From assembly GCF_000374585.1 (NCBI RefSeq), contig NZ_KB894653.1, forward strand, positions 62,001 through 126,000: 64,000 bases of DNA, in the 5' to 3' direction. The notes beneath the pieces were generated by a model. The model worked only from the letters and a program-made list of their open reading frames with translations. It was not told the DNA's origin and ran no database searches. The position numbers and the translations under genes are program-made. This DNA comes from Phocaeicola barnesiae DSM 18169 = JCM 13652 (GTDB lineage Bacteria; Bacteroidota; Bacteroidia; Bacteroidales; Bacteroidaceae). Positions within the stretch are counted from its first letter, which is position 1, and each line of letters opens with the position of its first letter. This document shows positions 1-8,738 of this stretch, piece after piece.

Positions 1-562
1 TGATGAAAGTATCGCGGTTGATATCGTCCGATACGTCCACCTTGATGCCGCAGGCACGCAGGTCTTCGGCTATCGCTTCCAGGCGCTCACGGGCTACTCC
101 TTGTTCGGGACGGGCACCGAATACCAGGCGGAAGATGCTTCCCATCTGGCTGATTTCTCCCTCACCGGAAACGAATCCTACGATGTAGATACAGCCGTCC
201 AATACAGTCACCTGAGGGACCAGACTGCCGATGCGCGGACCGGTTCCGTAGACATTCAGAATCGGAATGACCAGGGTAGAGGGTTTGGCTGCCTTGACGA
301 TGACTTCCGGAATAGAGCCGATGGAATATCCTTTCACACAGACAAAGATGACATCGGCCTTGCCGACATAGTCTTCGGTGGTATATGCCTTGACAGGCAA
401 GTAATGTTCGCCTTTTAAATCTGATTTCAGGTGAAGTCCGTCGCGACGGATGGCTTCGAGGTGTTTACCGCGGGCAATACAGGTGACATCCCTTCCCGCC
501 AATGACAGAAAACCGGCGATACAGCCTCCTACACCGCCTGTTCCAATGATGAGATAGTTCAT
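1..562 (-). CDS. panE: 2-dehydropantoate 2-reductase, N-terminal part (cut by window edge)
   Basis: The reading frame starts with ATG at 562 and stays open to the first base of the window, giving about 187 residues; the C-terminal half lies outside. The N-terminus begins MNYLIIGTGGVGG, the Rossmann GxGGxG loop that binds NADPH, followed by a second strand ending in CIARG and then VIFVCVKGY, as in ketopantoate reductases (PanE/ApbA family). The enzyme reduces ketopantoate to pantoate for coenzyme A synthesis in the cytoplasm; coaD at about 20 kb serves the same pathway but is not linked to it. The gene lies downstream of ychF on the same strand, 152 bases away, with a long hairpin in the gap. 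The family call is firm; the exact substrate is inferred from the family. Confidence 0.85.
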   Translation of the reverse strand, partial: MNYLIIGTGGVGGCIAGFLSLAGRDVTCIARGKHLEAIRRDGLHLKSDLKGEHYLPVKAYTTEDYVGKADVIFVCVKGYSIGSIPEVIVKAAKPSTLVIPILNVYGTGPRIGSLVPQVTVLDGCIYIVGFVSGEGEISQMGSIFRLVFGARPEQGVARERLEAIAEDLRACGIKVDVSDDINRDTFI

Positions 563-590
563 ACGTTTGTGTTTTTGGGGTTAACGGTAA

Positions 591-653
591 ACACAGAGAA
601 ACAAAGGCCGTTCTATCCTTGAAGGAAGATGTCATCCGTTTGTTTCCCTGTGT
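591..653 (-). other. Intergenic hairpin between ychF and panE
   Basis: The 15-base arms 591-605 and 639-653 pair with a single mismatch around a 33-base loop. It sits between the ychF stop and the panE start. No clear T-run follows on the minus strand, so it may be a weak terminator, an attenuator or a processing site. Confidence 0.4.
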
Positions 654-714
654 GTTATGAATGGCGGAAGGACACGGTTGAGGTGTTCTCCGGAATATGC
701 AGGATAAGCAGGGC

Positions 715-1818
715 TTATACGTTGAAGCGGAAGTGCATGATGTCTCCGTCTTCTACCACGTATTCCTTGCCTTCTACGTTCAGTTTACCGGCTTCGCGTA
801 CAGCGGCTTCGGAACCGTACTGGATGAAATCATCGTATTTGATGACTTCGGCACGGATGAATCCTTTTTCGAAATCGGTGTGAATAACACCGGCACACTG
901 CGGAGCTTTCCAGCCTTTGTGGAAAGTCCAGGCACGTACTTCCATCTTGCCGGCAGTGAAGTAGGTTTCCAGGTTCAGCAGCTTATAGGCGGCACGAATC
1001 AGACGGCTTACACCTGATTCTTCCAGGCCGATTTCCTGCAGGAACATCTGACGGTCTTCGTACGTTTCCAGTTCGGCGATGTCGGCTTCGGTCTTGGCGG
1101 CTACAATCAGGATTTCGGCTCCTTCGTCCTTTACAGCCTCGCGTACCTGTTCTACGTACTTGTTACCGTTTACGGCGCTGGCTTCGTCTACGTTGCAGAC
1201 GTACATGACTGGTTTGGAAGTCAGCAGGAACAGATCGTGTGCGATTTTCTGTTCGTCCTTGCTCTCGAACTGTACGGTACGGGCTGATTTACCCTGTTCC
1301 AAAGCCTCTTTGTATTTCACCAGGACTTCATAAGTCTGTTTGGCTACCTTGTCGCCACCGGTCTGAGCCTGTTTCTGCACTTTCTGGATGCGGCTTTCGA
1401 TGGTTTCCAGGTCTTTCAGCTGAAGTTCTGTATCAATGATTTCCTTGTCGCGTACCGGATTCACATCACCGTCTACGTGTGTCACGTTTTCGTCGTCGAA
1501 GCAACGGAGTACGTGCAGGATAGCATCTGTTTCACGGATATTGGCCAGGAACTTGTTGCCCAGTCCTTCACCCTTGCTGGCACCTTTTACCAGACCGGCG
1601 ATGTCTACGATTTCTACCGTAGTAGGTACGATGCGGTCCGGGTCAACCAGAGCTGCCAGTTTGTTCAGACGTTCATCGGGTACGGTAATGACACCCACAT
1701 TCGGTTCGATGGTACAGAAGGGGAAGTTGGCTGCTTGAGCCTTAGCATTCGATAAGCAATTGAAAAGAGTCGATTTTCCGACGTTCGGCAAACCGACAAT
1801 ACCACATTGTAAAGCCAT
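715..1818 (-). CDS. ychF: Redox-regulated ribosome-associated ATPase YchF (OLA1 family)
   Basis: This 367-residue protein has the usual length of YchF. The G1 loop GLPNVGKS is at residues 9-16, the NFPFCTIEPN switch follows at about 32-41, and DIAGLVKGASKGEGLGN is the G3 region. The C-terminal TGS-like domain ends in EYVVEDGDIMHFRFNV, the typical family ending. YchF is an Obg-related P-loop protein that prefers ATP to GTP and associates with ribosomes; its cellular role is incompletely defined. A promoter with good spacing is visible about 120 bases upstream, so the transcript carries an AT-rich leader. panE follows on the same strand. Identification is secure from the motifs and full length. 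Confidence 0.97.
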   Translation of the reverse strand: MALQCGIVGLPNVGKSTLFNCLSNAKAQAANFPFCTIEPNVGVITVPDERLNKLAALVDPDRIVPTTVEIVDIAGLVKGASKGEGLGNKFLANIRETDAILHVLRCFDDENVTHVDGDVNPVRDKEIIDTELQLKDLETIESRIQKVQKQAQTGGDKVAKQTYEVLVKYKEALEQGKSARTVQFESKDEQKIAHDLFLLTSKPVMYVCNVDEASAVNGNKYVEQVREAVKDEGAEILIVAAKTEADIAELETYEDRQMFLQEIGLEESGVSRLIRAAYKLLNLETYFTAGKMEVRAWTFHKGWKAPQCAGVIHTDFEKGFIRAEVIKYDDFIQYGSEAAVREAGKLNVEGKEYVVEDGDIMHFRFNV

Positions 1819-1935
1819 AATATATTGTTATTTCCTATTAAAATCGCTTTTATTCAGAAGATAAAGGTAGTTGCCAAAGCGAGAGGTAACAAGAACCTTC
1901 TTTTGAGGCATTTGGCTTCTGCCTTTTTATCGGGG

Positions 1936-1967
1936 CAAAGTTACTCATTTATCAGACATAATCAAAA
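1936..1967 (-). promoter_or_regulatory. Bacteroidetes-type promoter for ychF
   Basis: Read on the minus strand there is TTTG at 1967-1964, a 20-base spacer, and TAACTTTG at 1943-1936. This matches the -33 TTTG and -7 TAnnTTTG boxes of Bacteroidetes sigma-ABfr promoters and implies a leader of about 110 bases before the ychF ATG. Confidence 0.6.
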
Positions 1968-2280
1968 CATTGTCAGGATTACTCTTTCCCGCCGCCGGTC
2001 TTGGAGGAGGAACCGGTCCTGAAACTTGTTGGAACATGTATCGAGGAAATACTGGCAGGTTTGTAGTCTTTCTATCCTCAGTATGGAGGAGAGTTTCTTT
2101 CATTTTGTAACCTTTTTCTTCGGGTCTCTTAAAGAAAAGCGAAATCTTCGGGAATCAGAAGCAGGTTTCTGCGTAGGTTTTCTGTAGCGGATAAGGGGGA
2201 AAGTTATAAATTGTAAGCAAAATCCCTTGGTTGAGGCAGTGGAAGGAGAGAAGTCAGGTCGGATATGTGCCCGAGAAGGG
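1968..2280. other. Gene-free stretch
   Basis: About 310 bases between the ychF promoter and the terminator of the next gene. The only open frame (1825-2022, plus strand) overlaps the ychF leader, has no promoter box and ends in an arginine-rich tail, so it is not taken as a gene. No RNA gene or repeat was recognised here. Confidence 0.5.
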
Positions 2281-2316
2281 AAAATAAAAAAGAGGCATCC
2301 CTCACGGGGTGCCTCT
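2281..2316 (-). terminator. Intrinsic terminator of the small exported protein gene
   Basis: An 11-bp stem (2291-2301 with 2306-2316, one G-U pair) and a 4-base loop are followed on the minus strand by a T-rich run at 2290-2281. It lies about 50 bases after the stop codon at 2365. Confidence 0.8.
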
Positions 2317-2364
2317 TGGAAAATAAAAGAGAGTTATTTATGATGCATCTATTATGTATGCTGT

Positions 2365-2751
2365 TTATTTATCCATGGTAACGGTCATCTCCGGAATCAG
2401 TACAAAGTCTTTCTTCTTGCTGTCCCATTTGTAGTATTCGGTTGTAACACTCTTATTATCATAAATATAACGGATGCACAAATCGTTTTCCCAGCGTTCC
2501 TTGCTGCTGTTCCATTTCTGAGACATGTTTTCAGTCATCTGCTGGTTGTCATTGTACTTGTAGTTATATTTCATGTAGTTGGTTAGTGTGGTTCCGTCCA
2601 TCTTGTATACAGTTTCGGAAACTTTTACGCCGTTTACTTCTTCTGCATTATAGATAAGATTGTTGTCTAAAGTTGCTGCAGAAATTGTAACGTTAGTCAT
2701 CCATGCGATTGCTGCTACCAATGTGATTTTAATCAAGTTGAAAGTTTTCAT
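2365..2751 (-). CDS. Small exported protein, DUF3836-like
   Basis: The 128-residue protein starts MKTFNLIKITLVAAIAWMT, a short basic then hydrophobic signal peptide with probable cleavage after the ISAAT region. The mature part is rich in Asn, Lys, Tyr and Trp, with repeated W-x-S-x-K elements (QKWNSSKERWEN, YYKWDSKKKDF). This resembles the DUF3836 family of small secreted proteins of Bacteroides; that assignment is from memory of the family pattern and is moderate. There is no lipobox, so it is probably periplasmic or secreted. It is a single gene with its own -7 box and terminator, flanked by polA and ychF. No function is known. Confidence 0.7.
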   Translation of the reverse strand: MKTFNLIKITLVAAIAWMTNVTISAATLDNNLIYNAEEVNGVKVSETVYKMDGTTLTNYMKYNYKYNDNQQMTENMSQKWNSSKERWENDLCIRYIYDNKSVTTEYYKWDSKKKDFVLIPEMTVTMDK

Positions 2752-2800
2752 ATCTGTGATATTTTAAGGTTTAAATTACATTTTGTTCTTTTTGACGATG

Positions 2801-2808
2801 CAAAGATA
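2801..2808 (-). promoter_or_regulatory. -7 box of the DUF3836-like gene
   Basis: The minus strand reads TATCTTTG here, a perfect TAnnTTTG box, about 50 bases upstream of the ATG at 2751. No convincing TTTG is seen at the expected -33 distance. Confidence 0.5.
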
Positions 2809-2904
2809 CGTCAAACTTTTGTATGTTGGTTATCTTTTGGTGAAAAAAATGTGAATTAGTTTCAAAATGTCACAGAATAAAGACTCTTTAACAGTTCGGT
2901 CGGA

Positions 2905-5676
2905 TTAATGTGCTTCCAGCCAATTTTGACCCCAACCGCAGTCAGCTCTCAAAGGAACTTTCATTTTGTAAGCACCCTCCATTTCGCTGATAACGATTTG
3001 TTGTACTTTTTCTTTTTCTTCGGGCAGTACGCTGAAGTTTAGTTCGTCGTGTACCTGGAGAATCATCTTCGAACGGATACCTTCTTCCATGAAGCGTTTG
3101 TAGATGCGGACCATGGCTACTTTGATAATGTCGGCTGCACTTCCTTGAATCGGTGCGTTGATGGCATTCCGTTCGGCATATCCTCTGACGACCGCATTCC
3201 GTGAGTTGATATCCGGAAGGTAACGTTTCCGGTTGAAGATAGTCTCGATGTAGCCTTTCTCGCGGGCTACCTGGATACTTTCGTCCATGTACCGTTTCAC
3301 GTCCGGATAATTGCTGAAGTATCCGTCTATGAGTTCCTTCGCTTCTTTACGGTCTACGTTCAGCCGTTCGGCCAGTCCGAAGACAGAGATACCGTAGATG
3401 ATACCGAAGTTGGCAGTCTTGGCCTTGCTGCGTTGTTCGCGGGTTACTTCCGACAGTTCTTCCTTATATATTTTAGCAGCGGTAGCCGCATGGATATCCT
3501 GCTCTTTCTGGAAAGCTTCAATCATGTGCGGGTCTCCGCTCAGATGAGCCATGATACGAAGTTCTATCTGCGAATAGTCGACCGAGAAGAACTCGCATCC
3601 GTCATCCGGGATGAAGGCCTTTCGGATTTCTTTTCCGTCCTCGTTGCGGATGGGGATGTTCTGCAGGTTCGGGTTGCTGGAACTGAGGCGTCCGGTAGCC
3701 GTGACGGTCTGGTTGAATGAAGTATGGATGTGTCCGGTGGCCGGATTAATCAGTTGGGGGAGGGCATCGATGTAAGTACCCAGTAACTTCTTCAGTCCTC
3801 GGTGCTCCAGAATCTTTCCGACGATTTCATGTTTGCCTTTCAGGCTTTCCAATACTTCTTCCGAAGTGATGTATTGTCCGGTTTTGGTCTTTTTCGGTTT
3901 TTCTACAATTTTCAACCGGTCGAACAGGACTTCGCCTACCTGTTTGGGTGAGGCGATGTTGAATTCCACACCCGCCAGCTGATGGACTTCCGTTTCAATC
4001 TGCTGCATCCGGGCTGTGAAATGTCTGGAGCTTTCTTTCAGCGCTTCGGTATCGATGCGGACACCGTTCCGTTCCATGTAGGCGAGCACGGGTACCAGTG
4101 GCATTTCAATCTGTTCGAAGAGTTCGGTCACCCCGCTTTCCTGCATTTCCTTTTCCAGCAGAGCCTTTAGCTTGAGGGTGACATCGGCATCCTCGCAGGC
4201 ATACTTGTAGACTTCGGTAGGAGAGAGGTCGCGCATGTTCTTCTGACCTTTTCCTTTCGGACCGATCAGCTCGTCGATGTGGATGGTCTGGTACTTCAGG
4301 TAGATTTCCGCCAGGTAGTCCATGTTGTGCCGTAATTCGGGTTGGAGTACATAGTGGGCAATCATGGTATCAAACAACTTTCCTTTTATCTGCACTCCGT
4401 AATTGGACAGTACCAGCATATCGTATTTGATGTTCTGACCTACTTTGACCGCATGCTCATTTTCGAAGACTGGTTTGAGGAGATTTACTATTTTTTGCGT
4501 TTCTTCACGGTCTTTAGGAACTGGAATGTAAACGGCCTGATTTTCGGCATAGCTGAAGCTCATGCCCACCAGTTCTGCGGTGATTGGGTCGGTTCCGGTG
4601 GTCTCTGTATCTAGACTGAAAATTTCCTTTGTAAGGATGTTTTGAATAAATTCGGCTATTTTCTCTTCATTATCAAGTAATTGATAGTCGTATTTCAAGT
4701 CTTCAAGCCTTGTGAGATTTGAATTTTTGGTTTCTTCTGTGGGACCGTCCGTAAAAAATCCAAAGAGATCGCCTTGCATGGCGGGACCTTTGGCTTCCGG
4801 TTTCTTCTCGGTTTTGAAAACCCTTTCCAAGAGGGTACGGAACTCCAGTTCTTCGAAAATTTTACGGAGTTCACTCTCATTGGGGCTTTCCCGCTTCAGT
4901 GCGTCCAAATCCAGTTCGATGGGAACATCGGTCTTGATAGTGGCCAAAAATTTGGAGAAGCAGATTTGTTCGCGGTTGGTCTCAACCTTTGTACGGATGG
5001 CTCCCTTCAACTGGTCGGTATGTTCCAGCAGGTTCTCGATGCTGCCGAATTCGGCAATCAGTTTCTGAGCTGTTTTTTCTCCTACTCCCGGGCACCCCGG
5101 AATGTTATCGGCCGAGTCGCCCATCAGTCCCAGCATATCGATGACCTGCAAGGGGGATGCAATCGAGAACTTGGCTTTCACTTCTTCTACACCCATAACT
5201 TCGAATTCTTTGTCACCGTATTTGGGACGGTACATGAATACACAGTCGGAAACCAGCTGGCCATAGTCTTTGTCCGGTGTCATCATATAGGTAGGTATCT
5301 GTTTCTTTCCGGCCAGGGTAGCCAGTGTACCGATGACATCGTCTGCTTCGTAACCCGGTACTTCCAGAATCGGAATATTGTAGGCGCGGATGATGTCCTT
5401 GATGATAGGTACAGACAACCGGATGACTTCCGGTGTCTCTTCCCGCTGGGCTTTGTATTGTTCGTAGGCCTCGTGGCGGAAGGTCGGTCCGGCGGGGTCG
5501 AAGGCGATGCCGATATGCGTGGGATTTTCTTTCTTCAACACTTCTTCCAGGGTATTGACGAATCCCAGGATGGCAGATGTGTTGAAACCTTTCGAATTGA
5601 TGCGGGGATTCTTGATAAGGGCGTAGTAGGCACGATAAATCAATGCATACGCATCCAGTAGAAATAATTTCTGCAT
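2905..5676 (-). CDS. polA: DNA polymerase I
   Basis: From the ATG at 5676 this is a 923-residue three-domain Pol I. The 5'-3' exonuclease begins MQKLFLLDAYALIYRAYYA and includes YEADDVIGTLA and GLMGDSADNIPG. The 3'-5' proofreading domain looks active, with FSLDTETTGTDP intact. The polymerase domain has motif A (DYSQIELRIMAHLSGD), the O-helix region RSKAKTANFGIIYG and motif C (QVHDELNF). The frame can be extended to an ATG at 5703 or a TTG at 5715, but family members begin at the MxKLFLLDAY segment, so 5676 is preferred. It acts in Okazaki fragment processing and repair, consistent with uvrC nearby. It is transcribed divergently from the prenyl synthase gene. Confidence 0.97.
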   Translation of the reverse strand: MQKLFLLDAYALIYRAYYALIKNPRINSKGFNTSAILGFVNTLEEVLKKENPTHIGIAFDPAGPTFRHEAYEQYKAQREETPEVIRLSVPIIKDIIRAYNIPILEVPGYEADDVIGTLATLAGKKQIPTYMMTPDKDYGQLVSDCVFMYRPKYGDKEFEVMGVEEVKAKFSIASPLQVIDMLGLMGDSADNIPGCPGVGEKTAQKLIAEFGSIENLLEHTDQLKGAIRTKVETNREQICFSKFLATIKTDVPIELDLDALKRESPNESELRKIFEELEFRTLLERVFKTEKKPEAKGPAMQGDLFGFFTDGPTEETKNSNLTRLEDLKYDYQLLDNEEKIAEFIQNILTKEIFSLDTETTGTDPITAELVGMSFSYAENQAVYIPVPKDREETQKIVNLLKPVFENEHAVKVGQNIKYDMLVLSNYGVQIKGKLFDTMIAHYVLQPELRHNMDYLAEIYLKYQTIHIDELIGPKGKGQKNMRDLSPTEVYKYACEDADVTLKLKALLEKEMQESGVTELFEQIEMPLVPVLAYMERNGVRIDTEALKESSRHFTARMQQIETEVHQLAGVEFNIASPKQVGEVLFDRLKIVEKPKKTKTGQYITSEEVLESLKGKHEIVGKILEHRGLKKLLGTYIDALPQLINPATGHIHTSFNQTVTATGRLSSSNPNLQNIPIRNEDGKEIRKAFIPDDGCEFFSVDYSQIELRIMAHLSGDPHMIEAFQKEQDIHAATAAKIYKEELSEVTREQRSKAKTANFGIIYGISVFGLAERLNVDRKEAKELIDGYFSNYPDVKRYMDESIQVAREKGYIETIFNRKRYLPDINSRNAVVRGYAERNAINAPIQGSAADIIKVAMVRIYKRFMEEGIRSKMILQVHDELNFSVLPEEKEKVQQIVISEMEGAYKMKVPLRADCGWGQNWLEAH

Positions 5677-5743
5677 TCGTGTAAAAATATTAAGTTTTTT
5701 CATGTAAATATACAAAAAAATGTCGTATTCGCTCTTTTATTAT

Positions 5744-5751
5744 TACTTTTG
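5744..5751 (+). promoter_or_regulatory. -7 box of the polyprenyl synthase gene
   Basis: TACTTTTG matches TAnnTTTG and lies 18 bases before the ATG at 5770. The -33 side is an A-rich tract without a clear TTTG. Confidence 0.5.
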
Positions 5752-5769
5752 TGCAGCAAATATATGTAG

Positions 5770-6744
5770 ATGGATAAAATAGAATTAATCACTCGGCCTA
5801 TAGAAAAGGAACTGGAAGCTTTCAGACAGCTTTTCGATTCTTCCTTACAGAGCTCCGATCCGTTGCTGAATGAGGTACTCGCTTATATCAAGAAGCGGAA
5901 CGGAAAGATGATGCGTCCCATTCTGGTGATGCTCATGGCAAAGCTGTACGGTGTCTTGAATGATGCCACACTACATGCTGCACTTTCACTTGAATTGCTG
6001 CATACAGCGAGTCTGGTTCACGATGATGTGGTAGATGAGAGTGATAAACGTAGAGGACAGTCGTCGGTAAATGCGGTATATAATAACAAGGTTTCGGTCT
6101 TGGTAGGCGACTATATGCTGGCTACGAGTCTGAGGCATGCGGCTTATACCGGTATGATAGAATTGGTAGACCTGGTAGCCCGTTTGGGACAGGAGTTGGC
6201 CGAAGGGGAGATTATCCAGTTGGCCAATACATCGAACCAGGAGTTCTCCGAGGAAGTTTATTTCAATGTCATCCGTAAGAAGACCGCCGCGTTGTTTACG
6301 GCCAGTGCGGAAAGTGGGGCTATCTCCGTACATGCATCCGAGGAGGCGGTACGTCAGGCTGCTCTTTTCGGCGAGATGATTGGTATCGCTTTCCAGATAA
6401 AAGACGATATCTTCGATTATTTCGAGAATGCGGAATTGGGTAAACCTACCGGTAATGATATGGTAGAAGGCAAGCTGACCTTGCCGGCCTTGTATGTCAT
6501 CAATAAACTTGGAACGGAGGAAATCCGTGAACTGGGACTACGGATTCGCAAATTGGAAGCTTCGAAAGAAGAGATAGCCTTGTTTGTAGAATTGATTAAA
6601 CGCGAGGGCGGGATTGACTATGCGGAACGAGTCATGTACGATTACCGCGAGCGGGCTTTGGCTTTGCTTCCTGCCTCTACCGAGGAGCAATACCGTACGG
6701 CACTGACGACTTACATCAATTACGTCATTGAGCGGAACAAGTAA
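5770..6744 (+). CDS. All-trans polyprenyl diphosphate synthase (IspB-like)
   Basis: The 324-residue protein has both aspartate-rich motifs of trans-prenyltransferases: LVHDDVVDESDKRRG (first DDxxD, about residues 83-97) and QIKDDIFDYF (second DDxxD), plus KMMRPILV and the GKPTGND segment. It condenses isopentenyl diphosphate onto an allylic primer to build a long prenyl chain. In this group the most likely product is the menaquinone side chain, which would feed the quinone pool used by the fumarate reductase at 22-26 kb. The chain length cannot be read from sequence. It has its own promoter box and a strong terminator, and is divergent from polA. Confidence 0.92.
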   Translation: MDKIELITRPIEKELEAFRQLFDSSLQSSDPLLNEVLAYIKKRNGKMMRPILVMLMAKLYGVLNDATLHAALSLELLHTASLVHDDVVDESDKRRGQSSVNAVYNNKVSVLVGDYMLATSLRHAAYTGMIELVDLVARLGQELAEGEIIQLANTSNQEFSEEVYFNVIRKKTAALFTASAESGAISVHASEEAVRQAALFGEMIGIAFQIKDDIFDYFENAELGKPTGNDMVEGKLTLPALYVINKLGTEEIRELGLRIRKLEASKEEIALFVELIKREGGIDYAERVMYDYRERALALLPASTEEQYRTALTTYINYVIERNK

Positions 6745-6775
6745 ATTTTTCGTGCTTTCTAGCGCAATCAGATAA

Positions 6776-6823
6776 TTTGAAAGGCTGCTTTCCCGGTAAG
6801 GGGAGGCAGCCTTTCAAACTTTT
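6776..6823 (+). terminator. Terminator of the polyprenyl synthase gene
   Basis: A perfect 13-bp stem (6776-6788 with 6805-6817) is followed by CTTTTC. It lies 32 bases after the stop and could also stop transcription arriving from deoC on the other strand. Confidence 0.8.
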
Positions 6824-6880
6824 CATATCCCTTGTCTTTCCCGGATTCTGGGTGGAACGGGGGAGAGACTGGTACGGTTA

Positions 6881-7903
6881 TCAGAAGAACTTGGTTTCGC
6901 TTCCTACGATTTCAGAAAGCAGGAGGTTGGCCAGACGGCTTGTCCCCAAACGGAACAGTTCGTTGTTCAGCCATTCTTTGCCTAACACTTCTTTTACGAT
7001 GGTATAATAGACCAGTGCATCCTTGACGGTATTGATACCCCCGGCCGGCTTGAATCCTACTTTCCGCCCGGTTTCCAGGAAGTATTCCTTGATGGCCTTA
7101 CACATGACGAAGGCAGCCTCCGGTGTAGCGGAAACCCGTTCTTTTCCGGTGGAAGTCTTGATGAAATCTGCTCCGGAATACATGGATAGGATAGAGGCCT
7201 TCTTGATGTTGGAAGCGCTGCCCAGTGCTCCAGTTTCCAAGATTACTTTCAGGTGCTTTTCACCACATACTTCCTTTAACTCTTCAATTTCATCGCACAT
7301 GCCTTCGTAGTCATTGCTGAGGAATTTTCCTACCGGAATGACAATATCAATCTCGTCTGCGCCTGTATGGAGAGCCATGGCTGTTTCGGCTACTTTCACC
7401 TCGGTGAAAGTCTGTGAGGAAGGGAATCCGCCCGATACACAGGCTATCTTTACGTCGTCTGCCTCTAAAGTGTCATTCACAATTTCTGCCATATTCGGAT
7501 AGACACAGATGGCTGCCACGTTCTTCAGGTCGGGGTATGCATCGACAAAATCATTCACCCGTTCGGTGAACTTCATGACACTTTCTTCGCTATCGGTGCA
7601 TTTCAAGGTTGTCAGATCAATGCAATTGAAAAGGAATTTCTTTACCTCGGCCGTGTTGTTTTCATCCAGATGTTTTTCCAGCAACTGAGCGGTTTGTTTG
7701 GCTACTTCTGCATCGTTTAATTCGGTATTGTACTTGCCCAAAGCTATGTCATATTTACTGGGCTGGTGCAGGTGTTCTTTATCTTCGTATTCGAAGTTGT
7801 CTGTTTCGTCCAAAGTTTCGTCAATACTCGGGTTTTCATACGCTTCCTGCTGTTGTTCCGCTTCGTTACCGTACAGGTATTCGTCGTCTGAAAGATGTTT
7901 CAT
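6881..7903 (-). CDS. deoC: Deoxyribose-phosphate aldolase with acidic N-terminal extension
   Basis: Residues 50-340 form a class I DeoC aldolase: the Schiff-base lysine is K249 in DFIKTSTGKERVS, the second essential lysine is K285 in GFKPAGG, and D186 lies in DEIDIVIPVGKF. It cleaves 2-deoxyribose 5-phosphate to acetaldehyde and glyceraldehyde 3-phosphate in deoxynucleoside catabolism. Residues 1-49 are an unusual leader with 16 Asp/Glu and almost no hydrophobic pattern; it is not a signal peptide. A start inside the frame is possible, but no Met occurs between residue 1 and the core, so the ATG at 7903 is used. It is last in the run uvrC-dtd-mazG-deoC, 5 bases after the mazG-like stop. Confidence 0.95.
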   Translation of the reverse strand: MKHLSDDEYLYGNEAEQQQEAYENPSIDETLDETDNFEYEDKEHLHQPSKYDIALGKYNTELNDAEVAKQTAQLLEKHLDENNTAEVKKFLFNCIDLTTLKCTDSEESVMKFTERVNDFVDAYPDLKNVAAICVYPNMAEIVNDTLEADDVKIACVSGGFPSSQTFTEVKVAETAMALHTGADEIDIVIPVGKFLSNDYEGMCDEIEELKEVCGEKHLKVILETGALGSASNIKKASILSMYSGADFIKTSTGKERVSATPEAAFVMCKAIKEYFLETGRKVGFKPAGGINTVKDALVYYTIVKEVLGKEWLNNELFRLGTSRLANLLLSEIVGSETKFF

Positions 7904-7908
7904 ATACG

Positions 7909-8229
7909 TTATAATTTGGGGTTGTTCTTATGTCTGTCTTTATCTCTCGAGGTTTTTTTCTCCAGGTTCTTCCGGAAGGCTTCGGTCAGGTCTACACCGG
8001 TCTGGTTGGCCAGGCAGATCAGTACCCAAAGTACATCGGCCATTTCGTCGGCCAGGTCGTGCTTTTCGCCTTCTTTGAAGGATTGGTCGCCGTAAGTGCG
8101 TGCCATGATGCGGGCAAGTTCACCGACTTCTTCGGTTAATACGGCCATGTTCGTCAGTTCGCTGAAGTAGCGGACTCCGTAGGTCTTTATCCAGTTGTCT
8201 ACGGTCTTTTGAGCTTCTTCCAGTGTCAT
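7909..8229 (-). CDS. MazG-like nucleotide pyrophosphohydrolase
   Basis: A 106-residue single-domain protein with the all-alpha NTP pyrophosphatase signature: EEVGELAR (ExxE), then HDLADEMADVLWVLICLAN (the downstream ExxD metal ligands). Such proteins hydrolyse nucleoside triphosphates to monophosphates and pyrophosphate, often as house-cleaning enzymes. It is shorter than two-domain E. coli MazG, so the plain symbol mazG is not assigned. Its start lies 1 base after the dtd stop and its stop is 5 bases before deoC, indicating co-transcription. The C-terminus is a Lys/Asp-rich tail. Confidence 0.9.
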   Translation of the reverse strand: MTLEEAQKTVDNWIKTYGVRYFSELTNMAVLTEEVGELARIMARTYGDQSFKEGEKHDLADEMADVLWVLICLANQTGVDLTEAFRKNLEKKTSRDKDRHKNNPKL

Positions 8230-8230
8230 A

Positions 8231-8683
8231 TCATTCCTTGTTTTTTGAGTCTATACAGATGGTCACCGGTCCGTTGTTCAAGAGCTCCACCTTCATGTCT
8301 GCCCCGAATTCTCCTGTTCCTACCTGCTTGCCTAGAGCGATGCTCAGTTCGTTGCAGAAGTATTCATAAAGCGGGATGGCTGTTTCGTGGCGGGCTGCCC
8401 GGATGTATGACGGGCGGTTCCCTTTCTTGGTCGAAGCCATTAAGGTGAATTGACTGATGACTAAGATTTCTCCTCCTACATCCAGGATGGAGCGGTTCAT
8501 GACTCCCTGTTCGTCGTCGAATACACGGAGTCCGATTACTTTCTTACAGAGCCAGTCGGCGTCTTCCTGCGTATCGGCTTCTTCGATTCCGACCAGAATC
8601 AGGAAGCCTGCCTGGATGGCTGATTTGCATACACCGTCGATGGTGACGGATGCATGGCTTACACGTTGGATAACTATTCTCAT
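8231..8683 (-). CDS. dtd: D-aminoacyl-tRNA deacylase
   Basis: The 150-residue protein starts MRIVIQRVSHASVTIDG, the canonical DTD N-terminus, and carries ISQFTLMASTKKGNRPSY (the SQFTL motif) and NNGPVTICIDS (the GP-V-T motif near the C-terminus). The frame can be extended to 8785, but the extra 34 residues overlap the end of uvrC and match nothing in the family, so the ATG at 8683 is chosen. DTD removes D-amino acids and glycine mis-charged on tRNAs. It lies 55 bases after uvrC and 1 base before the MazG-like gene. Confidence 0.95.
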   Translation of the reverse strand: MRIVIQRVSHASVTIDGVCKSAIQAGFLILVGIEEADTQEDADWLCKKVIGLRVFDDEQGVMNRSILDVGGEILVISQFTLMASTKKGNRPSYIRAARHETAIPLYEYFCNELSIALGKQVGTGEFGADMKVELLNNGPVTICIDSKNKE

Positions 8684-8738
8684 GATGATTTGGTTCGTTC
8701 TGTTTCTACAAAAGTACGAAATATCTTGGTTCGCCGTT

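Noticed and set aside
1825..2022. Possible 65-residue gene on the plus strand
   Set aside because: It begins inside the ychF leader, has no promoter box, and the protein is basic with no recognisable pattern.
4774..5661. 295-codon open frame opposite polA
   Set aside because: It is antisense to the conserved 5'-3' exonuclease domain and shows no protein family features.
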